Below are positions 25,713-38,474 of a stretch of DNA of 64,000 nt, piece after piece. A program made the position numbers and the translations under genes. This stretch comes from Anisakis pegreffii (taxonomy: Eukaryota > Nematoda > Chromadorea > Rhabditida > Anisakidae). The notes below the pieces were generated by a model. It made no database searches, was not told the origin of the DNA, and worked only from the letters and a program-made list of their open reading frames with translations. Location: assembly GCA_035041965.1 (NCBI GenBank), contig JAPYMA010000193.1, forward strand, positions 186,001 through 250,000, in the 5' to 3' direction. How positions within the stretch are numbered: the first letter of the stretch is position 1; every line of letters starts with the position of its first letter.

Positions 25713-27818
25713 ATGCTCTTAGACGATTACGATTATGCTAGTTATTTGGAACCGAGTAAGGCATTAGCGTTTGTGAACGACTGTCCCGTCTCTGAACAGA
25801 GGTTCACTCTTGCTTTGTCCATCATTTGATTCATATTCGCATTGATCTTTCGAAATAAACACAAGTCTACTAGAGAAAGTGAATGCAGAGTGATAATCCG
25901 AAAAACGTGCTACGTAAGAACGTTCAATTACGCTAGTGCACATTGGATCACCAATCAACGAGCACTGGGGCCTGTCTCAGCTGGTAATACTGTCACTTGC
26001 ACTATCAAGCACTTTGCATCGCCAAGTGGCTCGTTAGTAGTCATTTATTCCTTCCTTACAAGGGAAGGTCACGAACTGAACCCAGCGTTTCGGGATGTGA
26101 TATGCATCAAATTGTAGAACTCCTCGAGCTGATTACGAATCTTTTCCCCGCCATATCTCCCGTCCCCTTAGTATTTCGCAAAATTTTTTAACATATTCGT
26201 AATCAGCTCGAGGAGTTCTACAATTTGATGTATATCTCATCCCGAAACGCTGGGTTCAGTTCGTGACCTTCCCTTGTTAATATATATTCGCTCTAGAATA
26301 TGAGTGATCCCATCTATAATCAGATCAATTTCTTTCTCTCATATTTTCCTTGCAAGATCTGAATGTTTTCCAGCTTTGAACTGGGTATGTATGCTGAAAG
26401 AAATTACACACGAGCAGGACAAGGAGAACGCGCGTTTGGTGGCTTAACGCTGAATTATAATTTTGGAGGTGATCTGAATGCAATTTACTTGACAAAGTTG
26501 GGTAGATACAGTGACGAGAACTGTAAGTGTTTGCATTTGCACGTCGTTTTTTAACGATGCAAACGACTGACAGAAGGATACAGCAGAGGTGATGTTTTGA
26601 TGTGGATTTTAGATGAAATGATTCGCGATTTTGGTTATGATGCACAAATAGACATGGATGGTAATGATTATTGTGTATCCATTGAATTTGATACAACTCT
26701 TTTTTATATTGTCTCTGGCTCGAAACATGTGGTAAATATTTCATTGATAAGCGCTTTGCTTCACTAATGCAAAAATACTTTCATCATCGTTCCAACTCAC
26801 AAAAATATGCCGTGTGGCCTTAAAACAGTCTGTGTAAAATTTCGCTACAAAAAATCAGCTTGAAAAGTCGATTTTTCTCATCTTAGGTGACGCCGTAGTG
26901 GACGAGTTTCAATTTTGGAACTTCTTTCGGTCTGAATCCTCAAAATCGAATTTTTTTGATCGGAAATAGCGTGTGTGAAAAATTCCGTTGAAAAGGTGTG
27001 CCATCTACACTTACGCGTCGTAGACAAAAAAAAAACACCTTAACCCAGCGACCAACAATTGTTTAGATCAATGTTTTTGAAGCGAACTTTCACATAGGTT
27101 TGTTTTACGCCAAGTGACATCTTTCTGAGGTATGAAATTTTGGTTATTCGAAAATCTGAAAATCTGGAACAATGGCACCTCATACGAAAAACAAGTCTTT
27201 CAAATTAGTTTTTTGAAACGATATTTCGCACTCGTTATTCGTAGATCAGAAGGCATATTCCTCTGAACTGGAACCGCATGGATTTCGAAATTTGTCACGG
27301 TAATACCACTCGTCGTCTAAACGATTAATTCGAATATCTAACACCTCTATAAGAATTTCAGTCAACAACATCTCAGCGCGATGAATCAGTAGTGTCAAAG
27401 GACGACTTCTACTTCAGCGCATTACGTGTTGGTCACGGTCGGAGTATGTGTGCGATTGGTTATCACGTTCTATAGCCAGCTTACTATTACCTGACGAACG
27501 TTTATTCAGGACTATATCAAGAGGGAATTACGAACAGAACATGGAGCCGTTGTGCGTTACATGGATCAAGTAAATATCGAACGATCCTTGACAGGAGTCA
27601 ACGACTCACTCTCACGTATAGTTTTTATGGTTGGTTACGGCTATTGTCTTGTCTTACCTCCTATTTAACTTTCTTACTTCAGAGGATATGGAATTGATGA
27701 GACGATACGATCGTTCGTCACTGATGTCTTTAAACGGCGATCAACTCTCAGCAGATTAGCACTGAACACCACATACAATGCTGCTGTGTCGTTAGGTGTG
27801 GATATATTTGTGTTGTAA
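25713..27818 (+). CDS. Tentative multi-exon gene, unidentified
   Basis: An SL-like acceptor (CTTCTCAG) lies 2 bases before ATG 25713, and a 43-nt first exon (MLLDDYDYASYLEP) ends at a good donor GTAAGG. Later exon candidates with proper sites are 26374-26522 (FELGMYAERNYTRAG..., donor GTAAGT), 26589 onward (VLMWILDEMIRDFGYDAQID), 27361 onward (STTSQRDESVVSKDDFYFSA, donor GTATGT), 27512 onward, and a last exon ending TAA at 27818 (SRLALNTTYNAAVSLGVDIFVL region). Phases are not fully consistent between the first two candidates, and two frames compete at the 3' end, so the joins are uncertain. No family recognised. The hairpin at 26056-26280 lies inside the proposed intron. Confidence 0.35.
26056..26280. 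repeat. Long inverted repeat (hairpin), ~85-bp arms, 54-bp loop
   Basis: The left arm 26056-26140 and right arm 26195-26280 are reverse complements, with two substitutions and one 1-base indel that I can see. For example, CTCCTCGAGCTGATTACGAA is mirrored by TTCGTAATCAGCTCGAGGAG. The loop is unrelated sequence (CTTTTCCCCGCC...). Confidence 0.9.
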
Positions 27819-28457
27819 ACGGGATTCTTTATTAATTCAATAATAACAACAACATCTGTGAATGCAAAGATCATTATTCCCTTAAAGAGTAAAAAATTAA
27901 ACACAAAACATCTCAGCAATCGATGTGAAAAGCAATGCTTATTGCTCATCAATCAACTACTACAAATAACGTAATACATAACAACAATCAAGTGAAAAAT
28001 TTATCACTTATTAACGTATATATAATAAAAGAAGTTAAACGGCACAGATATGTTTGCAGGCAATATTATTGCATCGTCTTATTTGGAAGTTTATTGTGCT
28101 TCTCTAATCAATGTATACTATAAAATTGATAGCATAAAATTTTGAGATATGTTTACATGATAGCTTTGTGAAAAAAATATCTATTTAAATGACATTCTGA
28201 GGATATTAAATGACATTCTGCATAAGCTTCATTCAAAGTGCACAACCAAACAAAAAATGCATTAAAAATGAGCAAAAAGTGTGCTTCAATGAGCAGATTC
28301 AACAATGAGTTGACGAAGAAGAACTGAATGGCAAAAGTTGAATGAATATACGACAATACATTAGAAGATTGATTGTTTCGTTCAGAAGTACACATCAAAA
28401 TGTGAAGCATTATTGCTGGTTGTTCGATCGCTTTTCACTGACAATCTTTCTGTTGCT

Positions 28458-31400
28458 TCAACCGAATACATCTGTAAGGATTAAGCATGAAACACTCATT
28501 AGTGATTAACAGTATTCTAGCGCAGAGGATGGAATTTGTTACTGGTGAACAACAAGAACATACCGTCTTCTTCAGAGCCGAGGTCAATGATCACTTCTTG
28601 GACGCGCACCGGACTGGTCGCTTTTCGCTTTCTCGTTGCTTTCTTGAGTGGTGTTAATGCCACTGGCTCGGTTGCAGTATAACGAGTCTCGTTGAGTGGA
28701 ACCATCGTATAAGGACTTAAACGGATATACATTTCATTCGTAATTAATGACCACTTGAAGTTTACACTTCTGAATTATCGTTAGCACCGCACTATCGATT
28801 CAATACCAAAAAGTACACTGATTGAATGACCTCTTTTACCTCACGTAACGTTTTTCTTCAGTAGCCGGACCTTTCTTGCATAATGACAACAACATAATTT
28901 CACCATCGCTCAGCGGCTTAACGAATTTACTTTCTTCACCATTTTTATTCTTCTTTTCATTATTCAAACAAGTGGTACGCCAGCGTCTCTGAAACATCAG
29001 TGAGAGTTTCAAAGGGAACGTTCAATAAAATTGAATGAAAAAAAAGTCAAACTCAAGTGAAAAGAGCGTAATCACTCACAAGTACATTTCTAAAGATAGT
29101 ATATGAAATGGGACGAGGATCTTTTAACGCTGGAATGTAGGAGTTGCCCTGAGGTAGGCTTTCAACAATTCCATCTAGAATTTTGCGTCGCTGTGGTCCA
29201 AATGCCTTCTGAAGTTCCGGCCAATGCTTCTTCAGTTCAGTTGCAATCTCCAATAAGTCACGCTCTCGTTTCTCCTCCAATTCCTTACCATCATCTACCA
29301 TCTCCTTCATAAGAAGATCCACTTCATTGGTCAGCTCTATATTAAACTCTGATTTCTTTGTTTTCTCCTTAAAAACAGTAAAGTTTAAAATTACATCCAT
29401 GCAAGGCAATATTTACAAATCCTCCTTGAAATTTTGCAATTAATTCAGCCAAAAATACAACTGTATTAGTTCAGCCAGGAAAAAATACAAGTGGAGCTTA
29501 AAACTTTACTTAAAACAATTATAATAAACAATGAATCAAAGGATAAGTAATGAGTGCAGTTGAACATGCCGATGAGTAAAATATGGACAAGAAACCTGAA
29601 AGAGTTTCACAAGCTGCCTCCAACGTTCACGACACGTATCCAACGGTGACCATTTCCAGCCATTCTTCAAATAAAGTTTCTCAATACGTTCCCACGCTTC
29701 AGCTGCAGCATTATTTTTCGAGTTAAATTTAGCCATCCGAATACTCTCCCATTCATTGTAGACCAACTTCACAAAGTGGACTGTTTCTGCATCAGCCTCT
29801 GGAAATTTGTTTGATTAGATCAGAGTTAGTTGAGTACTAAAGCATCACTAACCAAGTACACCCTCTGTGCGAGGATATTCCCTCAACGGTTTCTCTGAGA
29901 CGGTGGTGCACTTCTCATCATTTGATATCGAATTCGCATTGCTTGGTCCTGCGACCAACTGACTCAGGTCAATCTCATCGTCAGCATTCTTTGACGCAGC
30001 ACATATTCGAGCCAGTAAACTGGCAACTACTGAGCCACTGTTTGAAGATGTTTCTTCGGCTGCACAACAGCCGTTCTTATTTTCATTCGAACATTTGTTC
30101 AGTAACTTCGCAACTTTCATTCGTTTATCGCTGTCATTTTTCTTTCCTTTTTGTAATGATTCTGAACTGCTTGCTGCCACTACTTTATCTTTCCTTAACT
30201 CATTTTCCACGAACTCCGAAACATCGTATCCTTGTAGAGCAAGTGCCATCAACTCGGACTTTTGCAAAGGCTTCGAAAACAGTGGACCTGTTTCTCGAAT
30301 CTTTTCCAAATGCATCTGCAACTCAGTTTATATCAAGATTTACCATCAGCGTGACTGATTGCAAATGCATCTGCGATAGAAATTTTAAAAAAGTAAAAAA
30401 TAAATAGAGCAATATTATTACATCTCAAAGAACAGATGGAACAATATGGCTCTACTTCTTAGTCTGCCCCATTCTATCATACGATGCAGCTGATTAGTCG
30501 AGCACGGAAGAGAATTAAGAGAAATGCGAAACGAACTCTGGATGTGAAGAAACATCTTCGAATGTTTGCGATGAAAGCATTTATATCACCACAGTTTGCA
30601 ACACTGAACATATTCGAAGATGGTACAGAACGCGCGATCGCTTCGAAGACTGACAGCTTGAGACGTTCCACGTCCAGTCCTTCACAAATACTCCGAATAT
30701 GATTCATCAACTCGATCAAGTTACGCTCACGTCGATCACCATAATTCAACACGTCGTCCATCATCTCCTCCATCAATCGATCCAGTTCACTCTCCGGAAA
30801 ACGTTTTCCAGCCATTTCGAAGCGTCTTTTCTTTTGCTAGAACACACAGTTTATTTCTTTCTCCTACCACAACGCACACACCAAAATACCTTGTATCGTT
30901 TCGTTAAACCACGCCAACGCTCACTGCATGTGCAATACGACTTCCACGGCCATCCGTACAATTTGTACTTCTCTTCGATCCTCTCCCAAGCTTGAGCAGC
31001 AACCGGGCTGTATTTATCGGAGATATATTCTCGAATCGATGACCACTCGTCCTTGACATTCTTCACAAAAAATATCGTATCTTCCAATGATTTACGACTC
31101 GTTGTTGATACGGCAACTGAAATACTGCGTGAAGCACATTCGAGCATCTCTTCATTTCGAATTCACTCATTTTACCTTCATCATCAAGCGACACAACCGG
31201 CGATGAGCACGTCTCTAGAGCACTATCACACTTGACGAAGCCGTTACATGTGGGGCTATCACGAGATGTTCCTCCACTCATATTTGTTTCATCGAATATT
31301 TCTAATGACGCAAATATCTGATCGGCCTCTGACGCAGCACCATTCAGCGCTATTCCACATTTGTCATCGTCTTTTGCTTTCTCCACATTTCTCTTCAACT

Positions 31401-31804
31401 AATTCCATTGACAATTCATCCAGTTTATCCATTGAACAAATTTAGTTCTATTCTCCAAATACCAAAACTGATCCTTCAAACTTTCAAGTATCAAATCAAA
31501 CCTTAGCTTTCGCGATAAGACTATCAACGAATTTTTTTCGTCGATTCGGTTTACACATAATCGCTTTGAAAGGACTGTTATCGGGTAACTCAGCGATGAT
31601 ATCGTCATAAACTTGTTTCCTGCGTAACGGCACATTAAAGGCATGCAAGTCCTTCCAATGCTCTTGAAGAATACGTGCGAACTGTAACGCGTCATCACTT
31701 TCCTTCACTGCACTTCGACGTTTTCTAGCGTGATCCGTGCACGAACGTCGCACACAATCCATTATCTGATCCATTAAAGCCACTTCATCATCCATCCTTA
31801 ACAT
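28458..31804 (-). CDS. Repeated-module protein with Myb/SANT-like domains, family unknown
   Basis: Ten exons on the minus strand join with matching phase to 784 residues: 31804-31502, 31398-31176, 31116-30890, 30836-30537, 30315-29853, 29798-29596, 29367-29080, 28988-28845, 28753-28564, 28471-28458 (TGA). Three kinds of module alternate. Module A (residues ~1-101, 251-351, 574-669) has ELDRLMEEMMDD-like and RERDLLE cores and ends ...LP-N-F. The linker L (102-175, 352-505, 670-717) has acidic Ser-rich sequence, with KPL..E.M.L.L in copies 2 and 3. Module B (176-250, 506-573) has DEWSSIR, AAQAWERIE, GWPWK, TCSERWRGLTKRY. B resembles the Trp-rich three-helix fold of trihelix/MADF/Myb-SANT-like DNA-binding domains. 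The tail (718-784) is basic (KKATRKRK) and looks like a nuclear-localisation signal. A DNA- or chromatin-binding role is inference. Confidence 0.75.
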
Positions 31805-34269
31805 GCACACTCAACAACTGTTTTACAATCACGCATTCGTTTACACGTTAACCATCAACACACAGCTATTACCACAACCATCATCATCACCATAATCATA
31901 CACTTATTCAAAACTATATATACCTTGAAAAGATACCAACAGTGTAGAATCAAGTGCACGAGAAATTCGTTTTTTAGATCAGAGAATATCTAACATACAA
32001 TGAGCAATCATGAGATGTTCCACATTCTCATATCAGATATCAGAGGCATATAACAGAAGTGCAGTCGAACATCGTTTTCACTGATCAAGAGCACCTTTTT
32101 CGAATTACCGCAAACATTTAATAATGCTCAATTAGATCTATTGTCTTAATTGTTGACATCAAGTCTTTCGTAAAGTAAATCCGTTCAGAACGTTGTTTGG
32201 CGAACGCATTACCAGAAGAATTCAATGAATAGTTGTTGCATATGACAGAATTCGGTGGCTTGCTCGATTCAATGGAAAGTAATTTCATTTGATTTCTCTT
32301 ACGATGATAATAACAAAGATTGCCACGTACGCACTTACCCATTCATTTTTATCAGTCAAATAGGCTAGTGAAAGTGGAAGTTTGTAGGTGAGCTCGTACA
32401 CACTTAGGATCATCTTGATGAAGTTACACTCATAGTCAGTGTTATTTGTATACTTAAAACGTACAATAATGAAGCATCATCGGTTGAGAATTTTTCTTAA
32501 AGATCACTGATCATATGTAAAATAAACTGCGATGCCCTTGTATCGAATCTTTGCAAATTGATTGTAGGTGAAATATATTTTGAAATGTTTTATATGAAAT
32601 CAACAATGATAATAGTGGAACAGATCGATATGTCATATGTGGCTGAATGAACGATAGTATGAATATAACGATGACAAACGAAGTCAATCTCATCTCATAT
32701 CTGCTTAGCTCACAAACGTATACCCAATACAATCGACAGAACGTGCATTAACACATTAATAACTGATCGTGACTGCACACTACACATATGTGAGCATATA
32801 CCTAACCCCCCTGATCAGTTGTCCTGTATCAAATTTTTTGTCGTTCTTAAAACAAGTTCATGCTTTCAGGCTGAGCGGTGCGAAGTAAGCAAGAAGTTAA
32901 GGCAGCCAGGATATGCACATAAATGAATTATTAATCAATAACGGATAGAATGCCACTGAGTAATGAGGGGGTATATGAAATCTGAGATAAGACAGATGTA
33001 GGTAAAGATGGGTAGAGGCATGCCGCGTTGGCATAATGAAGGTGTTCGTTCGTTGAGTTTGCTTAGAGGACGAGCCGACGGATGAAAGGCCGAGGAGTGT
33101 GATGGTTGGATGGATAGAGGAAAGGAGAGGGTAAGGTGTATGTTGCTAGCATGCGTGCCGTGCCGTAAGGGGTAGATAACACAGTGGCTGGTTAGTGCTG
33201 CTGCTGCTGGTGCTGGCAACGGCCAGATGTGCATTCGAATAAACCAATGCACTAGAGTTACGAAAGGCAACAAGAACGCAAGAAAGTAGTTGAATAAAGA
33301 AGAAAAAGCGTTGCTGCGCCGTTCACCTTATCGATTCATATCGAGCAGCTCAGAGCAAACATCGAAAGAGCGAACTGCTTGCGAGATCGTCGTCCGGTCA
33401 TCGTATCACATCATCAAGCACTTTGATACTATGTCTAGTGAAAGCTGTATGGTTGTTATGCCTACAACTGCAAAGTTGTTGCTCACGCTTGATCGGCGTA
33501 CTCCTAATGAAACACTGTGGTTGAATCACTCGTCATTTATACACTTTCATTTCATTTCATACTTATGTATATTCGAATAAGACGTGAAGAAATATCAAGA
33601 CAAGATAACTCATTGTCGGTGACTGACTGTATTGAATTGATTAAACGCCATTGAGGAACACTTCTTCAAAATAAATACATAATACTGGTTATTGCTATAG
33701 GACACCCCGATTCACAAACTGATTGACATCGACCGTTTTGATTACAGCAGTCATTATGGTCGCCTTTATCTGTCTCTTTTTTAAAATGTGTTATTGAACA
33801 AGGTTGATTAAATGATTAAAAATCTGTATTTCTATGAACTTTAAGTTTTCTTTTATTTAATGCACCGATTTCATTTCATTCTCCAAATTGTAATTAATCA
33901 GCTGAATAAGCGAACTTTCTCCGAAAATGAAAGTCAAACAAAAGCAGACGGACTTTAAGAACACGGTTAGCTGAAAACAATAATGATCGCTTGCGATGAT
34001 ATATTGAAATATTTATCATTCATACATACACTTTTATTCGATCACAGTGTGGAATTCGGAAGAAATTTGAAAAAGTGATCACTGAAAAGATTCTACATCA
34101 ATAATGAATGATGAGAGTTTGTTACAGCAATAAAATGCTTAAAATAGTTTCACAAGGAAACGATGCGTAGCTTCTCATTTATGTACAAATGAGCTGTGAA
34201 GTGGAATTCAATGAATGAACACGATGAAATGAAACAATATTTGAATAATGACATTTAGTGCATGAACTC
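31805..34269. other. Intergenic region
   Basis: No recognised gene. A short CTG run is at about 33196-33216, and a purine-rich patch at 32940-33180. A + strand 96-codon frame at 33290-33580 has no family signal. Confidence 0.45.
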
Positions 34270-34898
34270 TTAATATTGATGAACAATGCCGAGCGTACGA
34301 TCAATGTACTTCACAAAATTTGAGGTGTCATTCTGCGAGAACGGTTTCAAACAAGACACATCCGCCGTTTCAAGCGCAGTGACCAATTTCGCAGGAGTTG
34401 CGTAGATGATATGCCCTAATTCAGCTAAACGTTCAACCAATTCTGTCTGATGATTATCCATTAGATGTTCATTTATAACGACGAATCCCGCTTTCGAAAG
34501 CTCAAGAATTTCTAAACACGTACCTGCTCCTGAAAAGAATCTTTCTGACAACCACACAGCAATTTACCTCGATCAAGAAAGCGAGAGAATAACTGACAAT
34601 CACACTGAAAATGACAATCCAAAAAAGTCAACTAACCACCATGAGCAATGACGATATGCGCACGTCTCAAATCCTCAATAATCGCCTTCTTGAATCGATA
34701 AAAACAAACTTGCATACCATACAAACTGAACCACTCATCATCGATACTATACCCGACCGGTCGGTATTTACCATTACCGCACTGTATGAGCACTGAACTT
34801 ACACCACGTTCCTTTAACGCACTAATCGCTTCTTTGGTGCACACCGTTTCAATCAATTCATCGAATTGTGTACTGCCAACCGTTACGAAACAACTCAT
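34270..34898 (-). CDS. ALG13: UDP-N-acetylglucosamine transferase subunit ALG13
   Basis: Two exons, 34898-34637 and 34529-34270 (TAA), give 173 residues, about the length of the minimal ALG13 (the human short form is similar). It opens MSCFVTVGSTQFDELI, the standard glycosyltransferase-28 start, and contains IVIAHGGAGTCLEIL across the intron and VVINEHLMDNHQTELVERL, the donor-sugar binding segment. Family role: ALG13 is the soluble catalytic subunit that pairs with membrane ALG14 on the cytosolic ER face to add the second GlcNAc to the dolichol-linked oligosaccharide. An acceptor (TTGTCAG) sits directly before the ATG, and only 61 bp separate it from the stop of the upstream same-strand gene. 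It is therefore probably downstream in an operon and trans-spliced. Confidence 0.9.
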
Positions 34899-34959
34899 CT
34901 GACAATAACATATCATATCATATTACCATTCAAATTATAATTCCACAGTCCAACTTACC
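34899..34959 (-). promoter_or_regulatory. 61-bp intercistronic gap with acceptor at the ALG13 start
   Basis: The upstream stop (TGA) is followed at once by a perfect donor (G|GTAAGT). The gap ends in TTGTCAG directly before the ALG13 ATG. Either an SL is added at this acceptor, or cis-splicing removes the gap and leaves a bicistronic mRNA. Confidence 0.6.
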
Positions 34960-36080
34960 TCAATATCGAAGAAGCTCACCGACTGATGCTCTTAACCAGT
35001 TGTCTTTTTTCGCTTCGTCTAATCGCTCTTTTATTTGCTGCACTCGTTTTTTGTGACTTTCTGAATCGATACCGATATATTATGACAAAGTTACACTCAA
35101 ATAAAGTCAATCAACAATCCAAGAACATTGCAAAAGAACGTCTTAAATAAGGAAAAAACAAATCGACGAGTAGTCAATCCTCACCCTCCTCGAACTCCTC
35201 CGTATGGCTCTTCAATTCTTCGTAAAACGACGATTCCCAAAAAACGCGCTCAGTAAGATCTGAATAAGAAACAACATTGGATGATCACTATCGAATGATA
35301 TTATCTTACCACCGTGCCATAGCTGTTGCCTTCTTTTCAAATCAATACACAAAACAGATCTTCACCAACTCAACAGTGCCGTACTTACGATGAGGATGCT
35401 CGAAACAATGTTTCATTGTGCATCGGTCCAAACGAAACTGTTTCGGGGCAATAAAAAGGATATTTCATTTATTTAGCCAACAATTACGAGTTTATTTCCT
35501 CTTTCCGCATATTGGCAGAGGGAATCGTCGTCTTCATGAAATCGTATTGACTTGCTAATCAAACAAGTGATTACCCACACTGCCCAATAATTTCTAGAGT
35601 GATAGCCCAAAAACACACTCGAATTGTTCGATGGAACATGCGAGTAATAATCGCTCAAAGAAGCTGTTGCAAACAACCGACAGCAATAAACTACATATCA
35701 TTCTAGATCAACAGTAAAACACAACTTCAATTCAGGCAACCAAATAGATCCACATCGATTGGCATATTAAACATTCCATAGTCAAGCAAAACGAATTTAT
35801 CGCAATCATATCCATAAATATGAAATGTATACTTACTTTCTGTACTTTTATTTTGTACTTTTGTACTTAGACAAATACTTCGTATTTGCTTGTAAGATTT
35901 TTGGTTTTGAACTAACATCAAGAGGAACCTCATGCATTTAAAAATATTGGTAAGAACATATTCCCCGCTAACTACTGATTTAGTTATAAATCGTGCATGA
36001 GTGAAGCTCTCTTCGAGGAGTGCTTCCAAAATTGCTTCATAATTCAATGGGACGAATTTGTCTTCTGAGTAATATTCCAT
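34960..36080 (-). CDS. Small Tudor-like protein upstream of ALG13
   Basis: The downstream exons 35437-35389, 35259-35185 and 35060-34960 (TGA) join in phase and give 74 residues: a Cys/His segment (RCTMKHCFEHPH), an acidic piece (SFYEELKSHTEEFEE) and a charged coiled-coil end (KKRVQQIKERLDEAKK). Further upstream a frame from ATG 36080 to 35727 reads EALLEESFTHARF and later DKFVLLDYGMFNMP, like the strands of a Tudor domain (V-x-x-x-D-Y-G). The exon at 35437 then resembles the usual continuation of that domain. I therefore propose one gene, with 36080-35976 and 35831-~35740 as its first exons, but those joins are not proved. If this is a Tudor domain it would bind methylated Arg or Lys. Confidence 0.45.
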
Positions 36081-38474
36081 TAATCCTAGATAACGCCCCT
36101 ATTGACCCATCAAATGTTCATGTTGATGTGAATGTTGTTCATATACCATCAGTGAATCAAGTCACTTTCAAAGCACTGCATCTTTTTCTCAACCAGTATC
36201 AACACTGCAAGTTGAAATATACCTAACTTCATGGAATCCTTAATTGCATCAGAAATATTCTCCTAACACAGATAAATTTTACTTAAGTTGATTGAGGAAG
36301 GGTACTTTGAAGCGCTACGTTAATGACTGAAACGAAATTGAAAAAGACAGCGAGACTAATTGAACTGAAAATTTAATGCTAGAACTCATGAAACGTTTAA
36401 AATTTGAATGCGCTTAGAGGATATTGAAGAGCTAAATGAATCAATCAGAAACAGCAAAAGGTAAAATGAAGAGCAAAATAGCGAAACTCACTGAACTAAA
36501 ATCATCCAATAAAACTGAGGAAGAGATGGAAGAAGAGAATGAAATTGAAAAAAAAATTCACCTATAAAGGGCTAACTAAACCGCTCACATAGCTGAACAA
36601 AATTCTTGCGTGTTTCGAAGGAATAGATAACAATACTGTAAGATCTACGGAATTCAACACGCTAGACAATGTTACTGTAAAATTCATTAAAGAAAGAAGA
36701 AACGTTCTTTTTATCGAAGACCAACAAACTTCTCAAAAAATGTAATGTTCAAGGACGAGACACCTTTGAAGATGATCACTACGATAATCCACAATCTTTA
36801 AAGATACGCTCAAAACGTAATCTTTAATTAATTCATAAGTGTATCCTCTAAGTTCAGTTTGTGACATTCAATTTCATACAAATTTCTCATCGTGCTTCAA
36901 ACCTCAAATATCGTTTCAATCATCAATATGTATACATCATTGTTCTTGTTATTGCGTCTATGTAAAACTATTTATGGTTTCAAATTCAAAAAACTTTGCT
37001 GTACGCGTATATACTTAAAATACATCAAAAATGTCTTCTAACCCTCGCAATACGTCGTTCTTACTGTCAAAATATGTGTACGAGCATTCATATTTTTCAA
37101 TGACGTGATAAATAACACACAGCATACATCAGTATATAATGTGTTATTTATCAGGTCATGCTTAAAGATTTCCGTACTAGACGTATACAATTATTGAAAA
37201 GGTGCTGTTCATACGTTATTCGAATACAACTGAAAACGTCTAATGTTATGCGAAGACATTAATGATGAGATATTTCATTTTTAGAAGTGAGAATGTTTCG
37301 TCGCAGATCATAACTGTGCTCAGAATTACGAGCACATCTTATTTATGTGGAACACCTCTACTATAATTCGTTTGTAAGCTCTGTTTGCAACTCCTCTCAA
37401 CCATATACGCGTTGAAGAATTAATTTCTCAATGATCTAAATGAAACAATGCCACATAATGGAATGATGTGGTTCCGATCAAATTGTTTCTCTTCACAACT
37501 ATGAACAACAGATGAGTAACCAAAGAGCAACCTTTGGGTGGTTTCGTTTGTTTCGGTGACAAAACCAACGATGTGCGATTGGTCGGTGAACGATCAGAGC
37601 AGAAAGCTGCTGCGAATAAACGATGATCGTTCATTTATTTGATGATCTTCTCATTCAAACTTACGTGAGCAACAAATAACTCAAACAGTACCGCTCTTCA
37701 CTGACAATTTCTACAAAATTAATATCATTCATTTGAACGCAATCAACAACTATCACTTCGCTTATTTCTAACAACTAACATTTACGTATCTCAACTACAA
37801 ATACCTTTCACACGAGAAAATCAAACGAATAAATTTTGCCTAATTTAGCATTAAATAAACCACTTTTCTCGTAATTCTGAATAATTTCACAGTTTTGTAA
37901 ATAGGAAACGAATTATGATATGGCGATATGCTTGCGCATGCCTAGGTTATGAAATAACCAAATAAGTATGAAAGTTATTGACAAACAAAAAATATGTTTA
38001 CTGTTGAAAGTTTGCATTAATCAGAAACATTTCTGGAATCACCGAAGCGAAGATCAATAAAAATCTATATGAAAAAATAACAACAATCGTAGAAATATTT
38101 CATATAAACCAATTTCCAAACAACGCTTGAAATACCAAACGACTTCACCCAATAACAAATAACCGCTGATAAACATCATTCAAAACAAATATGAATAAAT
38201 GAACTCGTTTAGTGAATCAAGAAATGATTATTAAGCCGAATGGAGACGATAGAACCAATAAAACGGTTATGACTTATTCAGAGCATAAAGATGGATAGGA
38301 GGCAGGAGAAAACAGCGAGTATCAGAGCGTCAAACACTTATCATCTTTTGACTGTGGCACATTCCTTGGACGTTTATGTCAGAGTTCCACTTTTCGTAGA
38401 TTATTTAGACAACTTTGAAAGATTGAAGCAATAAATAACGCAAAAAAGATTAGTTGTTGGATTCAATGGATCCT
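36081..38474. other. Intergenic region
   Basis: AT-rich with no gene seen. It contains the short inverted repeat at 37101-37158. Confidence 0.5.
37101..37158. repeat. Short inverted repeat, 19-bp arms
   Basis: Left arm 37101-37119 (TGACGTGATAAATAACACA) and right arm 37140-37158 (TGTGTTATTTATCAGGTCA) pair with one mismatch around a ~20-base loop. Confidence 0.7.
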
